A stretch of 64,000 nucleotides of DNA from NCBI GenBank assembly GCA_050084985.1, contig JBITNC010000001.1, forward strand, positions 76,880,001 to 76,944,000, given 5' to 3'. This document shows, in pieces, positions 11,530 through 24,175 of this stretch. Every line of letters starts with the position of its first letter. Position 1 is the first letter of the stretch. The position numbers and the translations under genes were made by a program. The DNA comes from Nageia nagi (lineage: Eukaryota > Pinophyta). Under the pieces are notes generated by a model. The model did not search any database, was not told where the DNA came from, and saw only the letters and a list, made by a program, of their open reading frames with translations.

Positions 11530-11640
11530 GTATGGTGGTATGGTGCTACTGGGCCATGGCATAGTGCTACCCCACGGTAGTACTTGCATGCCACTGCCTG
11601 GTATCACTATGCTACCGTACGATAGCACCATGCCATTGTG
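11530..11640. repeat. GGTAGCA/TGCTACC motif cluster, copy 1
   Basis: Short repeats in both orientations: TGGTGCTAC, GTGCTACC, GGTAGTAC, TGCTACC and GATAGCACC, spaced 15-25 bases apart. The same cluster occurs in copies 2 and 3. Confidence 0.7.
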
Positions 11641-11755
11641 TGAATACTTTGTTTCTTCATTTTTATAACTCTAGCTATAAGTCTATAAATATATGTTTAT
11701 AAATATATGTTTGCACGTAGTTCTTATTCCAGTTATCATAATTCTAGATCAAGAT

Positions 11756-12925
11756 ATGGCAGATTTACCTACTTAATAGATTCAACCTACATCATCTACT
11801 GCTTCATCAGGTAAATATTTTTGAATTTTTTTATATAAATTTGTTATCTATTAGAAATGAGTTCATATTTCATAATACATAATTTTTTGATATAGGTGGC
11901 AAGTTAGGTTCTCAAAAAAGGAGGTCACATATGCCTCCAACACTTATTTCACATCTAGTCTACATAAGAAGATAGTGGTTCAAATTCTCATTTGAGCACC
12001 CATGATATTATTTAAAGTCAAGTTAATGTTTCTCAATCTTCATCCTCAATAAATAAATTTTTCACGATATCCACAAAACTTGCAGGACACTATTAGTAAA
12101 ACGGATGATGAACTCACATATTTTCCATTGAATGCACTTATTTCATATGATACTTTTGTACATTTGAATGATGTTGTATTTGATAACATCATTACTTTAA
12201 ATACATAGGAGGTATGGTCCAAATCATTGATAAAGAAAATCAATACCCATTATAATAATCATTCTTAGTGGATTCTTTATATAAATTAGTTAGGAATGAA
12301 CTTGTTAAAATAGAAATTTTAAGGACTCAAGCACAAGTGGGTTCAATCAATGTGCAAAATGGATATGAGGATAACATAATGGGTATTATATATAACCATT
12401 TAGAGAATTTAAATCCAAAATCTCAAGCTTATTATAACCTCTAATCAAGAGACAAATTTTGTAGAGATTGCAAAGGCCCAAAAGGAACAAGCTGAGGTAA
12501 CAACGTACTTTCCAATCTTTACATATTTTTATTTATATTTTAAAAATAAAAATTTGTTAACTTTTAATATATATATATATATTGTTGTTTGATTGTAGGT
12601 GAGGTATAATAAATTGATAAAAGATGTTCAAATATTTAATATTCATTTGAAAATTGTAAAAAAAAGTATCAATACGACCATTCAAATGAAGGATGAAATA
12701 ACTTAATTAAAAAAATGAATAATTCTTATATTTTGATAATCAAGGGGCATGAGCTTCATCCATATATCTTATGGAAAGTGAAAATAGTTATAGATCTGAG
12801 TTAGCTTTTAGAAGATAATGCATCTACTTTAGAATAAGATATATTATGAATCTTGCCAAAGTAGTTTTTGTTGTTGATCTTTCATCAAATGAGCCATGGG
12901 GTTTAAGAGGAGGATAAAGGGGAGA
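11756..12925 (+). pseudogene. 3' part of the intron-bearing family X gene, copy 1
   Basis: The exon starts with ATG at 11756 (MADLPT) and ends at a donor CAG|GTAAAT. An 85-base intron follows (11811-11895). The next exon encodes a basic stretch (GSQKRRSHMPP), then, after stops and frameshifts, a long hydrophilic region. A second intron (12497-12598, GAG|GTAACA to TTGTAG|GTGAGG) precedes a final exon with the conserved ILIIKGHELHPYILWK segment. The same introns sit at the same places in copies 2 and 3, so this was a real spliced gene, now dead. No known domain was recognised; it shows no reverse transcriptase or integrase motif. Confidence 0.55.
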
Positions 12926-13249
12926 GGTATCTAAATTTGATTTCTTACTATTGAGACTATTTTGAATTAAATTACTATTAAGACTACTTTGATGCTTTAA
13001 AGTACTTTGGTGGTTTAAGGTACTTTGGTTTAAAACTATTTTTAATACTCTTTCAAAATGGTTGAATGTTATGTTATGTTTGAAATATTATGTTTATTCA
13101 AATATAAATAGTTGATATGAAAATGTTATGTTATGATTGAATGTTATGTTATATTTGAAATATTGTGTTTTTTCAAATTTAAATAGTTCATATGAAAATG
13201 TTATTGTTGAATTTTATGTTAAGATATTTTTTTATAATATTGGAGGTGG

Positions 13250-14560
13250 TTTTTAAGGAACCAATAACCTTCAAGTTTTGAAAGGTCCCTGTTACCTTTT
13301 ACATTATGATTAGTTCCCCAAATCTCCCTTTACCTTCCCAAAGAATGAATAAAAGAGTCCCTTAACCTAGGAAATGCCTTAACACTTTCGAAATATGAAA
13401 GAATTAATACATTTCAAATCAATATACAAATCATAAGATATATAATAAACATTGTACATTATCCTATAAATTTCCAAATCCTTGAAAGGATTTGAATATT
13501 TGAACTTCCTATTTAGAAAAGAGATCTCATAGTTGAGCCTTGGAAAGTGGGTTCCAATATCATAGATATAACAAAAATTATTTCCTAGAAAAGCCAAAAT
13601 AATTCAAGTTGAAGCTTGCTTGAGTCAAATGAAGTTGGACCTCTTGTAGCATTCCTACTCCTGTATTGAAACCAACTTTAAAAACCCTTGAGAAAGAACC
13701 CAATGTACCATCAAAACTTTGAGGACTGATCCAACTTTTAGGAAAGAAAAAATATGCTAGTCTTTATGCAAATGCCTATTTTCATAGGTTTAAGACCCAC
13801 AGGGATATAAAAAATAGCAGGGCCACCACCAATAGCCCATAAGGACCCCTAAACACCAAAGCAAAGTAGGGAGCAAACTCCTTATGCTTAAACCTAAAAC
13901 GATAATAATCCTATTACTTTGGATAGAACCAAACAATCGACTATTCTAAAGTAGCATTACCCAAAAAAGCAATCAAATCCTCTATAGCTAAAATCATCAA
14001 AGAAACTACCTCTTCCTTATATTTGGTCTTTACAAAGCACCCATCAATCAAGAAAGGCTTTGAATCCTTCTAAACCATCACTTCAGACCTGTTATCCTCT
14101 ACAAAAGATGCATTCTTTGTAGTAGCTAAAAGGGGGTCGATACAAAATAAAGCCTCTATCTCTACATGCAAAAATTTGAAAACTAAAAAAAAAACCCTTA
14201 GAATTTTAAAGATAATATCCATATAGTTGTTGAACAACACTTCCTCTTACACTGGAGAGAAGTGAGATCTTAGGGAGAAATCAAAAACCCCCAATCTTTG
14301 TTGGACCTATATAGAGCAACTCTTTACCAACATCAACCTTTATGCATCTCCCACTACCATCACAAAAATCATCTCAACTAGACCCTCCAAAGCTAAGATT
14401 CGTTCATTCATGTGATCCTTCTCTCTTGCCATGTAGCCATCTCTTTATCACAAAACCCTCCTTCAGTGGCTCCCAATTGCTCATACTCCTAGTCATGCTC
14501 CATAGCTATCCCTCCACTAGATTATTTTTCTTATGCTTGGGGACTTAAAATAAGTCAAAT
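13250..14560 (-). other. Module of about 1.3 kb inside family X, copy 1
   Basis: Conserved with 35510-36830 and 43840-45060. Minus-strand translation gives recurrent coding-like pieces (DSKPFL, KYKEEVVS, IGICIKTSIFFLS) broken by stops, so it may descend from a protein gene. It is flanked by direct repeats of about 70 bases built on TTGAATGTTATGTTATG (about 13030-13220 and 14590-14680), as if it were a separate insertion. Confidence 0.4.
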
Positions 14561-14917
14561 CAATAAGTTTAAATCCCTATATTTTGCTCCTTCATATTTT
14601 TATGTTATGATTTTTTATTATGTTATGTGTGAAATATTATGCTTGTTCAAATTTATATAGTTGATATTTAAATATTTAATTTAAAATGGCTTTCAAAAAT
14701 ATTTTAATATTTTATAAGAAAATACTTTACACAAAAATAACATACAACAAATACTTTACACAAAAATGCAAAAGAAATAACTTAAATTATAATTCAATAA
14801 TAACATGTAACAAATTAATTAGTAAATTGAAAGATATAATTACAAGTATTTGAAATTTAGACCCTTCAACAATATATTTTTGTCAGGTATTTTAAATTCA
14901 AACTCTTCAACAACCTA

Positions 14918-15796
14918 TTATGTTCTGACCTTTTTGGGCATTGGTGTGCAATTTTTTGTTGGAGCATTTTTTTCATAATTGTTTACAGCTCTCCTTTGTC
15001 AATACAAAACCAAAGATCCACTACCCATTCTATAGAAAAATATTTCATAACATAAGGGGAAATATATAATCTAATACATGTATCCAAGTTTATGTCCTAT
15101 TTATTTCGAAGCTTGGATTTAATAAAAGATAAAGTATTGAATACTCTTTTCTCTTCAATAGAATACATAATCATTATTTAAGATAATTCATATAATCTAA
15201 AATACTCACTAATCCTATCTCTAAGAACTGTACTTGGATAGAGTTTTACCTAAAGACGTTAATGGTATAAATAATAGAGATTATTGATTAATCATAGTAT
15301 ATCCAAAATGGTTGGTTTTTTAATCAATAACACTTTATTTAAAATACCATTAACTTTTAATATATTTACTTCTATAGCTTTATCAAAATATGATCCAAAA
15401 ATTACTATATTTTTGTAAAGCAAATCACGAATTAACTATTCATCATTATTTGTATTCCAAAATTTAAGGTTCACAACAACTATTGATTCAAGTAAATCAT
15501 TTCATTGAAATTGTTCACAAATTTTATTGGCTAAAATTGTAAAAATATTTCTCAAATTAATGTGTGTAATAAATACAATTATCAAAAATAAGATAATTTA
15601 CATGTTCATCTTCATATTCTGCTTCAACCAAATCCTTTCGAATATTTTGAATATGAAATGGTATCAAATTTCCTTTAACATCCATACAAAAATGACCAAT
15701 GATATTAAATTTTAAAAATTATTTGGATCTTCAACATTTGTCAAAGTTTTCCATCTTTAAAATAAAGAACCTTTAAAACTATCTTCACCTATATAC
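14918..15796 (-). pseudogene. hAT transposase C-terminal remnant, copy 1
   Basis: On the minus strand this is the C-terminal part of an hAT transposase, with stops and frameshifts, ending KKVRT just before TAA (14920-14918). The dimerisation region is recognisable mainly by alignment with copy 2 (37194-37451). The upstream part is cut by a copia LTR beginning at 15797. Confidence 0.6.
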
Positions 15797-16645
15797 TAAA
15801 GGATTTGAAGTCTTAAAGAACACAATCTTAAACTACCAAGATCATATGAAAGCTCACTCAAGTATCAATTTACTCAAAGCATAAAAATTTCATAAATTGA
15901 TAATATATAAAGTGTTTTCTCTAACTAGAAGTACATCCACTATTTAAATTTTTTTTCATTCATAAAGATAACTCTCTTACAAGACCTTATTCTACATCTT
16001 CTAATCACTAATCTGAAAGTAACTTTACTTTATAATTTGATGTATGATCACAAAGAAAGGGCCTTCTATTTATAAGCCAAAATTTTCTTTTGGATCATCA
16101 TTTTAACCATAGTACAAAGGCATGACATGCTTAACCTTTTTACCCAAGGTGCATACTTAAGAGATGTAGTGTAAGACAAGTTATATTATCATATTCACTT
16201 AAATACTTAAGATATCTAAGGATACCTTTAAATATTAATGAATTAACAAAGAGAACTATTTCAAAACTTTACAATAGTACATTATATATTTTAACTCCTT
16301 TTTAATGCAATATTGGGATAAAGTGAAGAAGAGATAAGAAAAAGAGAGTAAAAGAGTTCTTGTTTATATAGATACAACCAAAGATAAAAAATTTTACATC
16401 TTTATGAAGTAAGTAAGATCTTAATTTGAGGTTCACTACTTTACCATTCATAATAAATGGTTTACAATACAATCATTAATTATAACTAATTTCAATATAC
16501 TTAAAGTTGTCATCCAATTGAAGTTGACATGATGAGCCTCCATGAGCCTACATATCTGAAGTAAGTAACTTGTAATCTTAAAAAAACTTACAAGCTACAA
16601 ATAGCTCTAATAATAATATTAGTTAGATGTAACATGTACACATTT
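15797..16645 (-). mobile_element. Ty1/copia LTR plus 3' internal fragment
   Basis: An LTR on the minus strand occupies about 15797-16294, with the TATTTATA promoter motif reversed near 16070. It is followed by the purine-tract region (reverse of GCATTAAAAAGGAG) and about 350 bases of 3' internal sequence that match 54801-55110 of the minus-strand element. The element is truncated near 16645. Confidence 0.75.
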
Positions 16646-18059
16646 ATATTCTCACGAACCACCTCAAGACACTGTTTGACCTTGAGTACCATCAAAAATT
16701 TGAATGGATTATGTTTGAATAATTCTATAATTATGATAAGTTTAATAAGGGAATATATATCATTTATGATAATTTGATGATGGTTTCAAGATGTTTTGAT
16801 CCAAAGATCTAGGGATCAAAGGTGAATTGATGACAAGAATAGAAGGGTAAAAGAAAAAATGATTAACGTTGAATCGTTAACACACCATATGACTATCATA
16901 AATCATGTAGTTGCATGTAGAATAATTACTATGATTATAAAATTTTTGATGAAAATATATTTGCAAAAATATGTGAATTAATTTTGCTCTACAAGATGAA
17001 GAGACTATCATAAGTAAAAGTGTGTGTTTTTTATTTTATATTTTTGAAATTCGAATTTGATATAGAGGAAAAAAAGAATATACTTTATTTAATTTAAAAA
17101 TTTATATAAGGTTACAAAAATAAATTTAATGAGATAAAAGTTTAAAAGTAAATGTCCATACTATTGTTAAATAAGATTAATAGTAAAAACACTATTAAAA
17201 AAATATCAAGGTCGTAAGATATTTAATAATTAAAAAAATAAATAGAGTAATGACCTTACTTAGTTTTATTTTCTTATGTTTGGTATGGATAATAGTTAGC
17301 ACTAATTTATAAGTTATTAAAAAATATTTCAAAGTATTTAATACCATCTCAAACATCAACAATATCATGCAAACTTACCCCAAAAATTATTAAAGATATG
17401 AAAAGATGTTCATTTGAACACATTTAACCCCTTTGGCTATAAATATAAAAGGTGGAACATTAAAAAAGTACCTACCTATATCTCTATCTCTTACATGAAA
17501 AAAAAAGTCTCTTTTCTCTCTCCAAATCAAGATGCACTCTTTTGTATTTTTTATACCTACTTAAAGTAGTCTAAATTTGATATATTTAATGAGTTGTATA
17601 AAAGTAATGTTTGATAAAATTTTATAAAATTAATTGTTGTTAAAAGCTTTGTACCATTTAAAGAGACATAGTGGTTAGACATATTGCATGTGAAGGTTGG
17701 TACCATGTTCTTTCTTTAAAAAGTAAAAGGGGTGGAATTTTCTTTTATTATTTTTTCTTTATTTAAATCTAGGGGTGGAAAATTTCAAGTACAAATTGTA
17801 TTATGTATTTTGTGATATTTTAAGGAAAATAGTAAAATATTTCGTCCTTATGCTTTTAACTAAAGTTTAATGAATTTACTATGACAAATTTTATTAAAAT
17901 TTGAATATGATATTTACCATTTTAATAAAAAATATTGTTAAATTCATATGAATGTGGGAAAGATGGATTAATAATGTATGTTTTCTTATTTAAATTGAAG
18001 GAAAAATATTTTAGTATTTTTATTTTACCTTTGTAACTTCTCCTTTCCATTGGGCCCTT
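16646..18059. other. A+T-rich sequence without recognised features
   Basis: No gene, LTR or RNA gene is supported on either strand. It is probably old transposon debris. Confidence 0.4.
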
Positions 18060-18957
18060 CTAATAGCTGACCACATACTATTTCTTGATAAGCTCAAGAA
18101 TAGTGATTCATCAAGGCACTTTAATCGATGGAAAGCCATTAGAAGCTCAATAGTGGATAATATTACCCCCTTTGCAAGCTCCCTTAATAGATCTTACCAA
18201 AAAATGCCATGTAGAAAACCTAAGTCTGATTTATTCCCATGAAAACAACTCTTATGGCGAGCTTCTGAGATTAATGGAGAAACTCCACAACAACTTGTGT
18301 ATTCCATCCTTCCACAGCAAGGTGTTTACAAGGCGACCATGGCTCTCCTTATGGATGTGTAAAACAAGGTAGTTGTTGAGCAGCTCGTGGCTCTCCCATT
18401 GTATTAAATATGTGTATGTATTATGTTCTCTATGAACTCTCAGACCTTTTTTTTCTCCTGCGTTTCTTTCATACCCAGTAAATTGCCTTACCTCTTAATT
18501 TGCTATTCCCTGCATTTTTGTTTAAAAGACATCCATATCTTGTGTCATCTAGGTATAGGAGCAAAGTCATTTGAATAGGATTGTCATTTCTTAGACGTTT
18601 ATAAGAAGACCTGCAACCTGTTTAAGAGGTCATACAGAGCCTTAAGTATAGTACATGTGTCTGGGAAAGACCTTTTTGTAAAGATTGTCTATCATTTGAT
18701 GAGCGTGAGCCATATTGGTTTGATGAGTGTGATGCATATTGTATATGTAGGATACCTTTACTTATTTCTCTATTCTCAAATGACTTCTGCTGTGATTTAC
18801 AAAAGTATAGTAATCATTTTTTTTTCTGCCTTCGCTTTTAGGAAGCCTCTCCATTCTTTCCAACGCTGTGTATGAGAATACAACCCTCTCTCAATGGTCC
18901 AGCAACCTGGAAATATCATTGACTGTAACTTACAACGGTGGGGAGTGTTAAAGGTGA
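18060..18957 (+). pseudogene. Possible two-exon gene remnant, unidentified
   Basis: G+C content and codon-like texture rise in 18060-18370 and 18841-18957. The first part ends at a plausible donor (AAACAAG|GTAGTT near 18368). The second starts after a strong polypyrimidine tract and TTTTAG near 18840. Joined in one frame, they read ...GDHGSPYGCVKQ then GSLSILSNAVYENTTL... and end with NGGEC and TAA near 18952. Other frames of the first part also look protein-like (SEINGETPQQLVYSILPQQG), so frameshifts are likely. The family is not recognised, and a functional gene is unlikely. Confidence 0.35.
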
Positions 18958-21379
18958 AGTTGTGTGGATATTTCCAATGTATGGTTGACTCAACTCCATG
19001 TTATCATAGTTAGAACATTTTTATATGTGATTTCCTACAAATTCAAATACTATTAAGTGTTTGAGGATGAATTTAGTAGATGAGTACATAGATTAATTAA
19101 GAATAAAATAAATAAAAGAAGTTAAAGTAAGATTCAAAAGTAAATAATATGAATTGATAGATTATATATTATATATATATATATATATATATTTTTATAT
19201 ATATGGAGAAAATTAAATTATAATATGTAATAATTATATTGAGATAAGGTTTATTGTATAATATGATTAAGGAAGGGATTTTATTTCTCCTAAGGTCTAG
19301 AGAGTTAGAATTATGTAAATTTTCTTGCATCATGGTCAATTAAAAACAAATGGGTTATCCTGATCTTTCTCCCTCTTAGTACTCGACCCATTCACTGAAG
19401 GTCTATGGAGTTGTTAGATGTTTGTTGTTTGAAGATCGATAAAGATGTTTGATGGCTAAAATACGATGATCAAAACTATAAGGCATGTACGAAGTTGAAC
19501 ATCAAGCCAATGGATATAAAATGACATGACTTAGAGTTTTATTTTTTACAAGCTATGATGTATTATCACTCTTGTAAGAACTTGTAATAAATCATGAAGC
19601 TTTGTAGTTTATTCAAGTAAATATCATTAATTTAAATGCTTTATGAATGGATATGACCTTTCTACAATTAATTAATGCTTCTTAGCTTAGAGCTAGGTAT
19701 GATCAATGAGAATGACCTTGTATTTATGCTTTGTGTGTATATCGTAATGATAGATGATTTTATGAATTTGTTTGCATCCTTCTAATTACACCTTGTTTAT
19801 ATACGAAAAGTAAATGATTTTACAAAATGGTTTATTTTATAAACTATTAACTTAATGAATTCCTTTTATTATGAATGATATTATGATAAATGATACAATT
19901 ACATAAATAGGAGTAAGGATTAATATTTGTTGAGTATTAAAAATTGACTAAGTAATTTTACCATGGCTCTTGAAGAAGTAAATCAATTAAATCTCTAATC
20001 CCAATTAACCCAAAACTATCTCAAAGATTTCAAAACAATCCTAAATTAGATTTAAGGTTCCAAATGATAATTTGTGATCATTTGGGATATTATAAGGACT
20101 CTTGAGATCAAAATGGGTACAAATGGGACCCAATGGGACTAAATGGGATCGTTTGGGATATTTTAAGATAAATAAGGAGTTTTAGATCATAAGGTCAAAA
20201 TATTTAATGATCATAATTTAAGGGATAAGATCTAATCTAACTTAGAATTAGAATCTAGAATAATTTGACCTAAAGGAATCTTTGAGATGAATGCAATAAT
20301 TGAAAAAAATGATGGATAATCTTCACCAAGTAACCTTACCTCATTAAACAATAAACAAAAGCAATATTCTTTGTATGAGGACCATTTAGCATTGCATTAC
20401 TTTTGTAGCAATAGTGGCTAGACCCTACCTCGTAACTTACTACTATATATATGCACGAGGACTTTTAAAAAGTAGATTCATATATGTGATACAATGCATA
20501 TGGGATAAATAGAATTATGTTACTTTTTTAGTAAGCTTATAACTAATACTTCTGATGTACACCTCTTGGGCAAAGATGAATGGTGTTAAACCCTACAATT
20601 TGTATTGTGTATGATGTCTTGTACCCTTCTCATTGTTTGAAAACATTAGTTTATGGTTAGTAGCCATGGGTGGTTCTTTTTGTTAACATATTTAATAATA
20701 AATTAGAATAAAAACCACTCGAGGATATTGTTTAATATCCATGGCTCTCCAAGTTATAGGCATGGAGATGTCGAACCACATGGTGGGCCTAGCTGATAGT
20801 TATAGGTAGGCTAGTGACTCATATCCTTCGACATATGAGTCAAGTAGGGATAGAAATTGAAAAAAATACTATTATTGAGTGAGGGTAATTAGTAGTCATA
20901 CCACTTATAGTTAGCAAATAGAGGTATGATGATTATTCTATAGGTGATGCTATCTGCTCAAATAGAAGTTTGCCTAAGACAAACTATTTGCTCCTATAAG
21001 ATGGGGAGTTATCATTAGGCAAAGATGCTAACTTAGTGAAAGTGTGATCTCTAGGGTGGTATGGGCCCCAAGTAGAAAACCACTACACAATAATTAGAAA
21101 GCTTATTACACATAAGATGTGGTATAGGAAAGGTGAGGTTACTTTTGAGGTATCTTCTTAACAGGGTGAGTGTTGAGAAGTGAACACCAAAATTTTTTAT
21201 CTAGGTTGGTTATGTTGGGTTCTTTACCAATATTACCATGTTAGTACCAAACTAACTAGTAGCATTATCAAGCTCATATGGGATCATTTGATTCATTCCT
21301 AAAATATCAAGTGCTAAACTAAATAAAAAAATTAGGTTTGATATTTAAGGACTTGGTTGAAGAAAATAAGTGGATGCAT
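18958..21379. other. A+T-rich sequence, probable transposon debris
   Basis: No gene is supported. It contains an AT microsatellite near 19167-19192 and a twofold repeat around TTTGGGATATT near 20091 and 20150. A slightly more G+C-rich stretch (20740-21190) has the texture of an LTR but no paired copy. Confidence 0.4.
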
Positions 21380-22783
21380 TACACATATTAACAAGGATAA
21401 ATGAATCAAATAATGCCATCAAAAACTTACCAATAGTGCATTATAAGTTATCACAAAAATGCTAATCCAATACTCATAGTCACCTAATGTATACAAAATA
21501 TGTGTTGATTATCATCACAAAATATAACATAACAAAATGCACATATGAGTTCCTCATACATGGATAACTATATAGTTTTAAGAAACACATACAAGTTACT
21601 CACATATGAATAACTAAATAGTGCAAAAGATAGTCAATCAAATGTTTAAAATTTGTACAATAAGTTCTTCACATAGAACAAACTTAGCATGAAGGTGTAC
21701 AACAAAATCAACATTATACAAGATAAAATCCTCCTAAGGGTGAAGTTATCATCACAAATATGAATTTAACATAAGAATTCAAACTTAAGTCCCTCTTAAA
21801 GGCAACTTAACCAACCTAATAGCATCCATAAGCTTACTAAACTAAGATTTATGAAGGAGCTTGATGAACAAATCAATAGAGTTTAAGATTGATAGAAAAT
21901 ACTCCAAGTGTGTAATGCCATCAAGAACCTTTTTTCTAATGAAATGGGCTTAGATTTCTATATGTTTTATTCTCTAATGGAACATAGAATTATTACCTAA
22001 AGAAATAACCAAACTAATTATCTAAAGAAATCAAATATGGACCAACTTGCTCATCTAATTTCTTTCAAAAGATGCTTAAGCAAAATGGCTTCTTAGGCTA
22101 TGACAGACATGGCTTTAGTATTTAGCTTCTATGGTGAAAAAAGAAATAGTAGGTTGCTTCTTAGAATCCTAAGAGATAGCACTTGAACCAATGCTAAATA
22201 CATACACATAGATTGATTTCATGTCATCTTTATCTTTTCCATAGTTAGAATCTGAGAACCCTAAGAGAACAAAAGAGGGAAATTTAGAATACTTAAGATC
22301 GAGATCTTTCATCCCTACAACATAGCTCAAGATTTTCTTAATAGTATCAAGATGCTCAACATAGGGTTTTTTGCATGAATCAAGCCATCAAATTCATTGC
22401 AAAGGTAATATCTAGCCTAGAAATAGTCAAATAAAGAAGATTGCCAATTAATTGCTTATAAGCTATAGCATCTACCGACTAAGAGTTGAAGTTAAGAGAA
22501 ATAATGATTCCAAGAGAGACTAGGATTGTAGCATTTCTACACTCCTCTATTCTAAATTTTTAAAAGATATCTGATATATACTTGGATTGACTAAGATAAG
22601 TACAATCCTTGTATTAGTACACTTACATTCCAAGGTAGTAGTGAAAGAGACCAAGGTTAATCATTTCAAATGTTACCTTAAGTTTGAATATGCACTCTTG
22701 AATGATTTTATCATTATTTCTAGTGAAAATAATATCATTCATATAAAAGAAAATAAAAAATTTTAATCCAGTGATCAAAAATA
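21380..22783 (-). mobile_element. Ty1/copia fragment: 3' region, RNase H and end of RT
   Basis: A minus-strand copia fragment. From right to left it carries the end of the reverse transcriptase (active-site region reads YMND where YVDD is usual, near 22740), then RNase H-type sequence with stops, then the 3' untranslated region with the repeated CACATATGAGTTCCTC motif near 21539. It matches 55110-56610 of the other minus-strand element. Its 5' part and LTR are missing, and it abuts family X sequence at 22784. Confidence 0.75.
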
Positions 22784-22836
22784 TTTCAATCATGGTCGAT
22801 GGTGGAGAGAAAACAAGAGCTCTTGATGGTAAAACT
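22784..22836. mobile_element. Left edge of family X copy 2, separated by a copia insertion
   Basis: ATTTCAATCATGG...GGTAAAACT matches 39651-39706 immediately upstream of the GAGCTACAAAAGCTC sequence of copy 3. In copy 2 that downstream sequence resumes only at 31195, after the copia element. Confidence 0.75.
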
Positions 22837-23332
22837 TGTTGGAATGTATAATGCTGTATTGTAAAAGTTATGTAATAATCTTCTATGTAAGTTCACTAAT
22901 ACTTAAGGGTATAATTTGTTACCTTAAGTATTTAAATAATATAATAATGTAACCTATCCTACACTCCATATCATGAGCATACCTCTTGGGTAAAAAGATA
23001 TGCATATTATGCTTTTGTACATTAGATAAAAGGGTGATCTAAAAGAGATTTTGGCCTATAAATAGAAGGCTCCCTCTTTATGATCACATATCAATTTGTG
23101 AAGTAAAATTATACTATAGGATATTGTTTAGGAGAAAAATGTAAGAGGATTGTAAGATTTCATATTTGTTAGAAGATAGATCTAGTTAGTGGATGTACTC
23201 CTAGTTGGAGGAACCACTTACATCTTGTGTTATCTTTGTGAGATTACTTTGTGAGTTTGTTAGATGTGTATTATGAACTTTAATATGATCTTGTAAGTTT
23301 AAAATTGTTTAGTTTATATTTCAAATATTTCA
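22837..23332 (+). repeat. 5' LTR of copia element 1
   Basis: 496-base LTR, TG...CA ends. It contains the conserved TATAAATA (23057-23064) that should start transcription, followed by a run to the R/U5 region. Confidence 0.9.
23057..23064 (+). promoter_or_regulatory. TATA box of the copia LTR
   Basis: GGCCTATAAATAGAAGGCTC is conserved in nearly all LTR copies in this window (for example 30918-30925, and reversed at 54571-54578), as expected for the LTR core promoter. Confidence 0.7.
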
Positions 23333-23334
23333 TT

Positions 23335-23346
23335 TGGTATTAGATT
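23335..23346 (+). other. Primer-binding site of copia element 1
   Basis: TGGTATTAGATT lies two bases after the LTR and resembles TGGTATCAGAGC, complementary to the 3' end of initiator-Met tRNA. It has three mismatches to the standard sequence. Confidence 0.7.
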
Positions 23347-23529
23347 CCCTTGGAGGCTCCTATTCACTTCCTTGGTTTGAAAACTCATCTTCAACTTGGA
23401 GGTCTTCATACTTCATCCTAATCTTCATTGGTGAGGTAAAACTATTTCAAGGTATAACCTCCTATTTTTTGAAACTAATACCTCTTTTATGTGTTACTTC
23501 TCATTGAAAATTTGTGTATCATTATATTG

Positions 23530-23760
23530 CTATGCAATTATTTTACTAACATGCCTTATTGTTGCAATTTTTGGGTAAAAATTACTTAAAGTAGCAATAT
23601 ATTATGATGCAATTTTTTTGCTTTTACTAACATGCCTTATTGTTAGTTGCAATTTTTGGGTAAAAGTTACTTAAAGTAGCAATATATTATGATGCAATTT
23701 TTTTCCTTATACTAATATACCTTATTGTTAGTTGCAATTTTAAAATTATCTATTATATTG
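23530..23760 (+). repeat. Tandem repeat of about 85-100 bp in copia leader (element 1)
   Basis: The unit TTACTAACATGCCTTATTG ... AAAGTAGCAATATATTATG recurs between two and three times, with the last unit partial. The same array occurs in element 3 at about 59815-60060. Confidence 0.8.
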
Positions 23761-23865
23761 CTATAATTTTTGCATATCTTTAATTTAAAGATTTTGTCTA
23801 GTATATCAAAATGTTTGAGTGTGTGTGTATATATGTATATATATTTCAAATTATATGTACAAAAA

Positions 23866-24175
23866 ATCAATTGGCCCAATACCAGCAATGTTAGGAAATC
23901 TTTCCAATGTCTAGACTTTCTCCCTCACTCAAAATAAATTCATCAAGAAAACCCATTCTTGCTCAATCGCCTCTCCTCCATAAGTAGGTTTTCCCTCAAG
24001 GATAAATTTTTGAAGGGCATAATCTTGAAATCTCTAACCTACATGACTAGGGTCTGGAAAATGAATCTCCTCATACCCACTTTTGATTATCATGGCCAAC
24101 TTTAGGGTACTCCTAAGCCTCAACCTTTCCTACAATAGGTTCAACCTTGGTTGCATCTCGGTTTGGATTTTTGGT
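23866..24175 (+). pseudogene. Captured leucine-rich-repeat gene fragment in copia leader (element 1)
   Basis: Read in shifting frames, this segment encodes leucine-rich repeats. It matches the second copy in element 3 (60153-60475), where the frame is open. Around 24092-24170 it gives MANFRVLLSLNLSYNRFNLG, with the LxxLNLSYNxF signature of plant extracellular LRRs. The part at 23870-24060 corresponds to GPIPxxLGN and the 24-residue repeats of the other copy. Copia elements do not normally encode LRRs, so this is most simply host receptor-like or LRR-protein sequence taken into the leader. It has lost its frame and is not expressed as a domain of gag. An open frame at 24221-24409 continues downstream but is not recognised. 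Confidence 0.65.

Larger units (their letters stand above)
11530..15796. mobile_element. Family X (hAT-type) repeat, copy 1, truncated at both ends
   Basis: Starts abruptly within the GGTAGCA-motif cluster and lacks about 2.3 kb that copies 2 and 3 have upstream. It then carries, in order, the 3' exons of the plus-strand intron-bearing gene, the module of about 1.3 kb, and the C-terminal part of the minus-strand hAT transposase. The transposase is broken at 15796 by a copia LTR at the same site as in the other copies. Confidence 0.8.

Noticed and set aside
20740-21190. Possible LTR of a second retrotransposon family
   Set aside because: Texture is suggestive, but no second copy, primer-binding site or internal domain was found.
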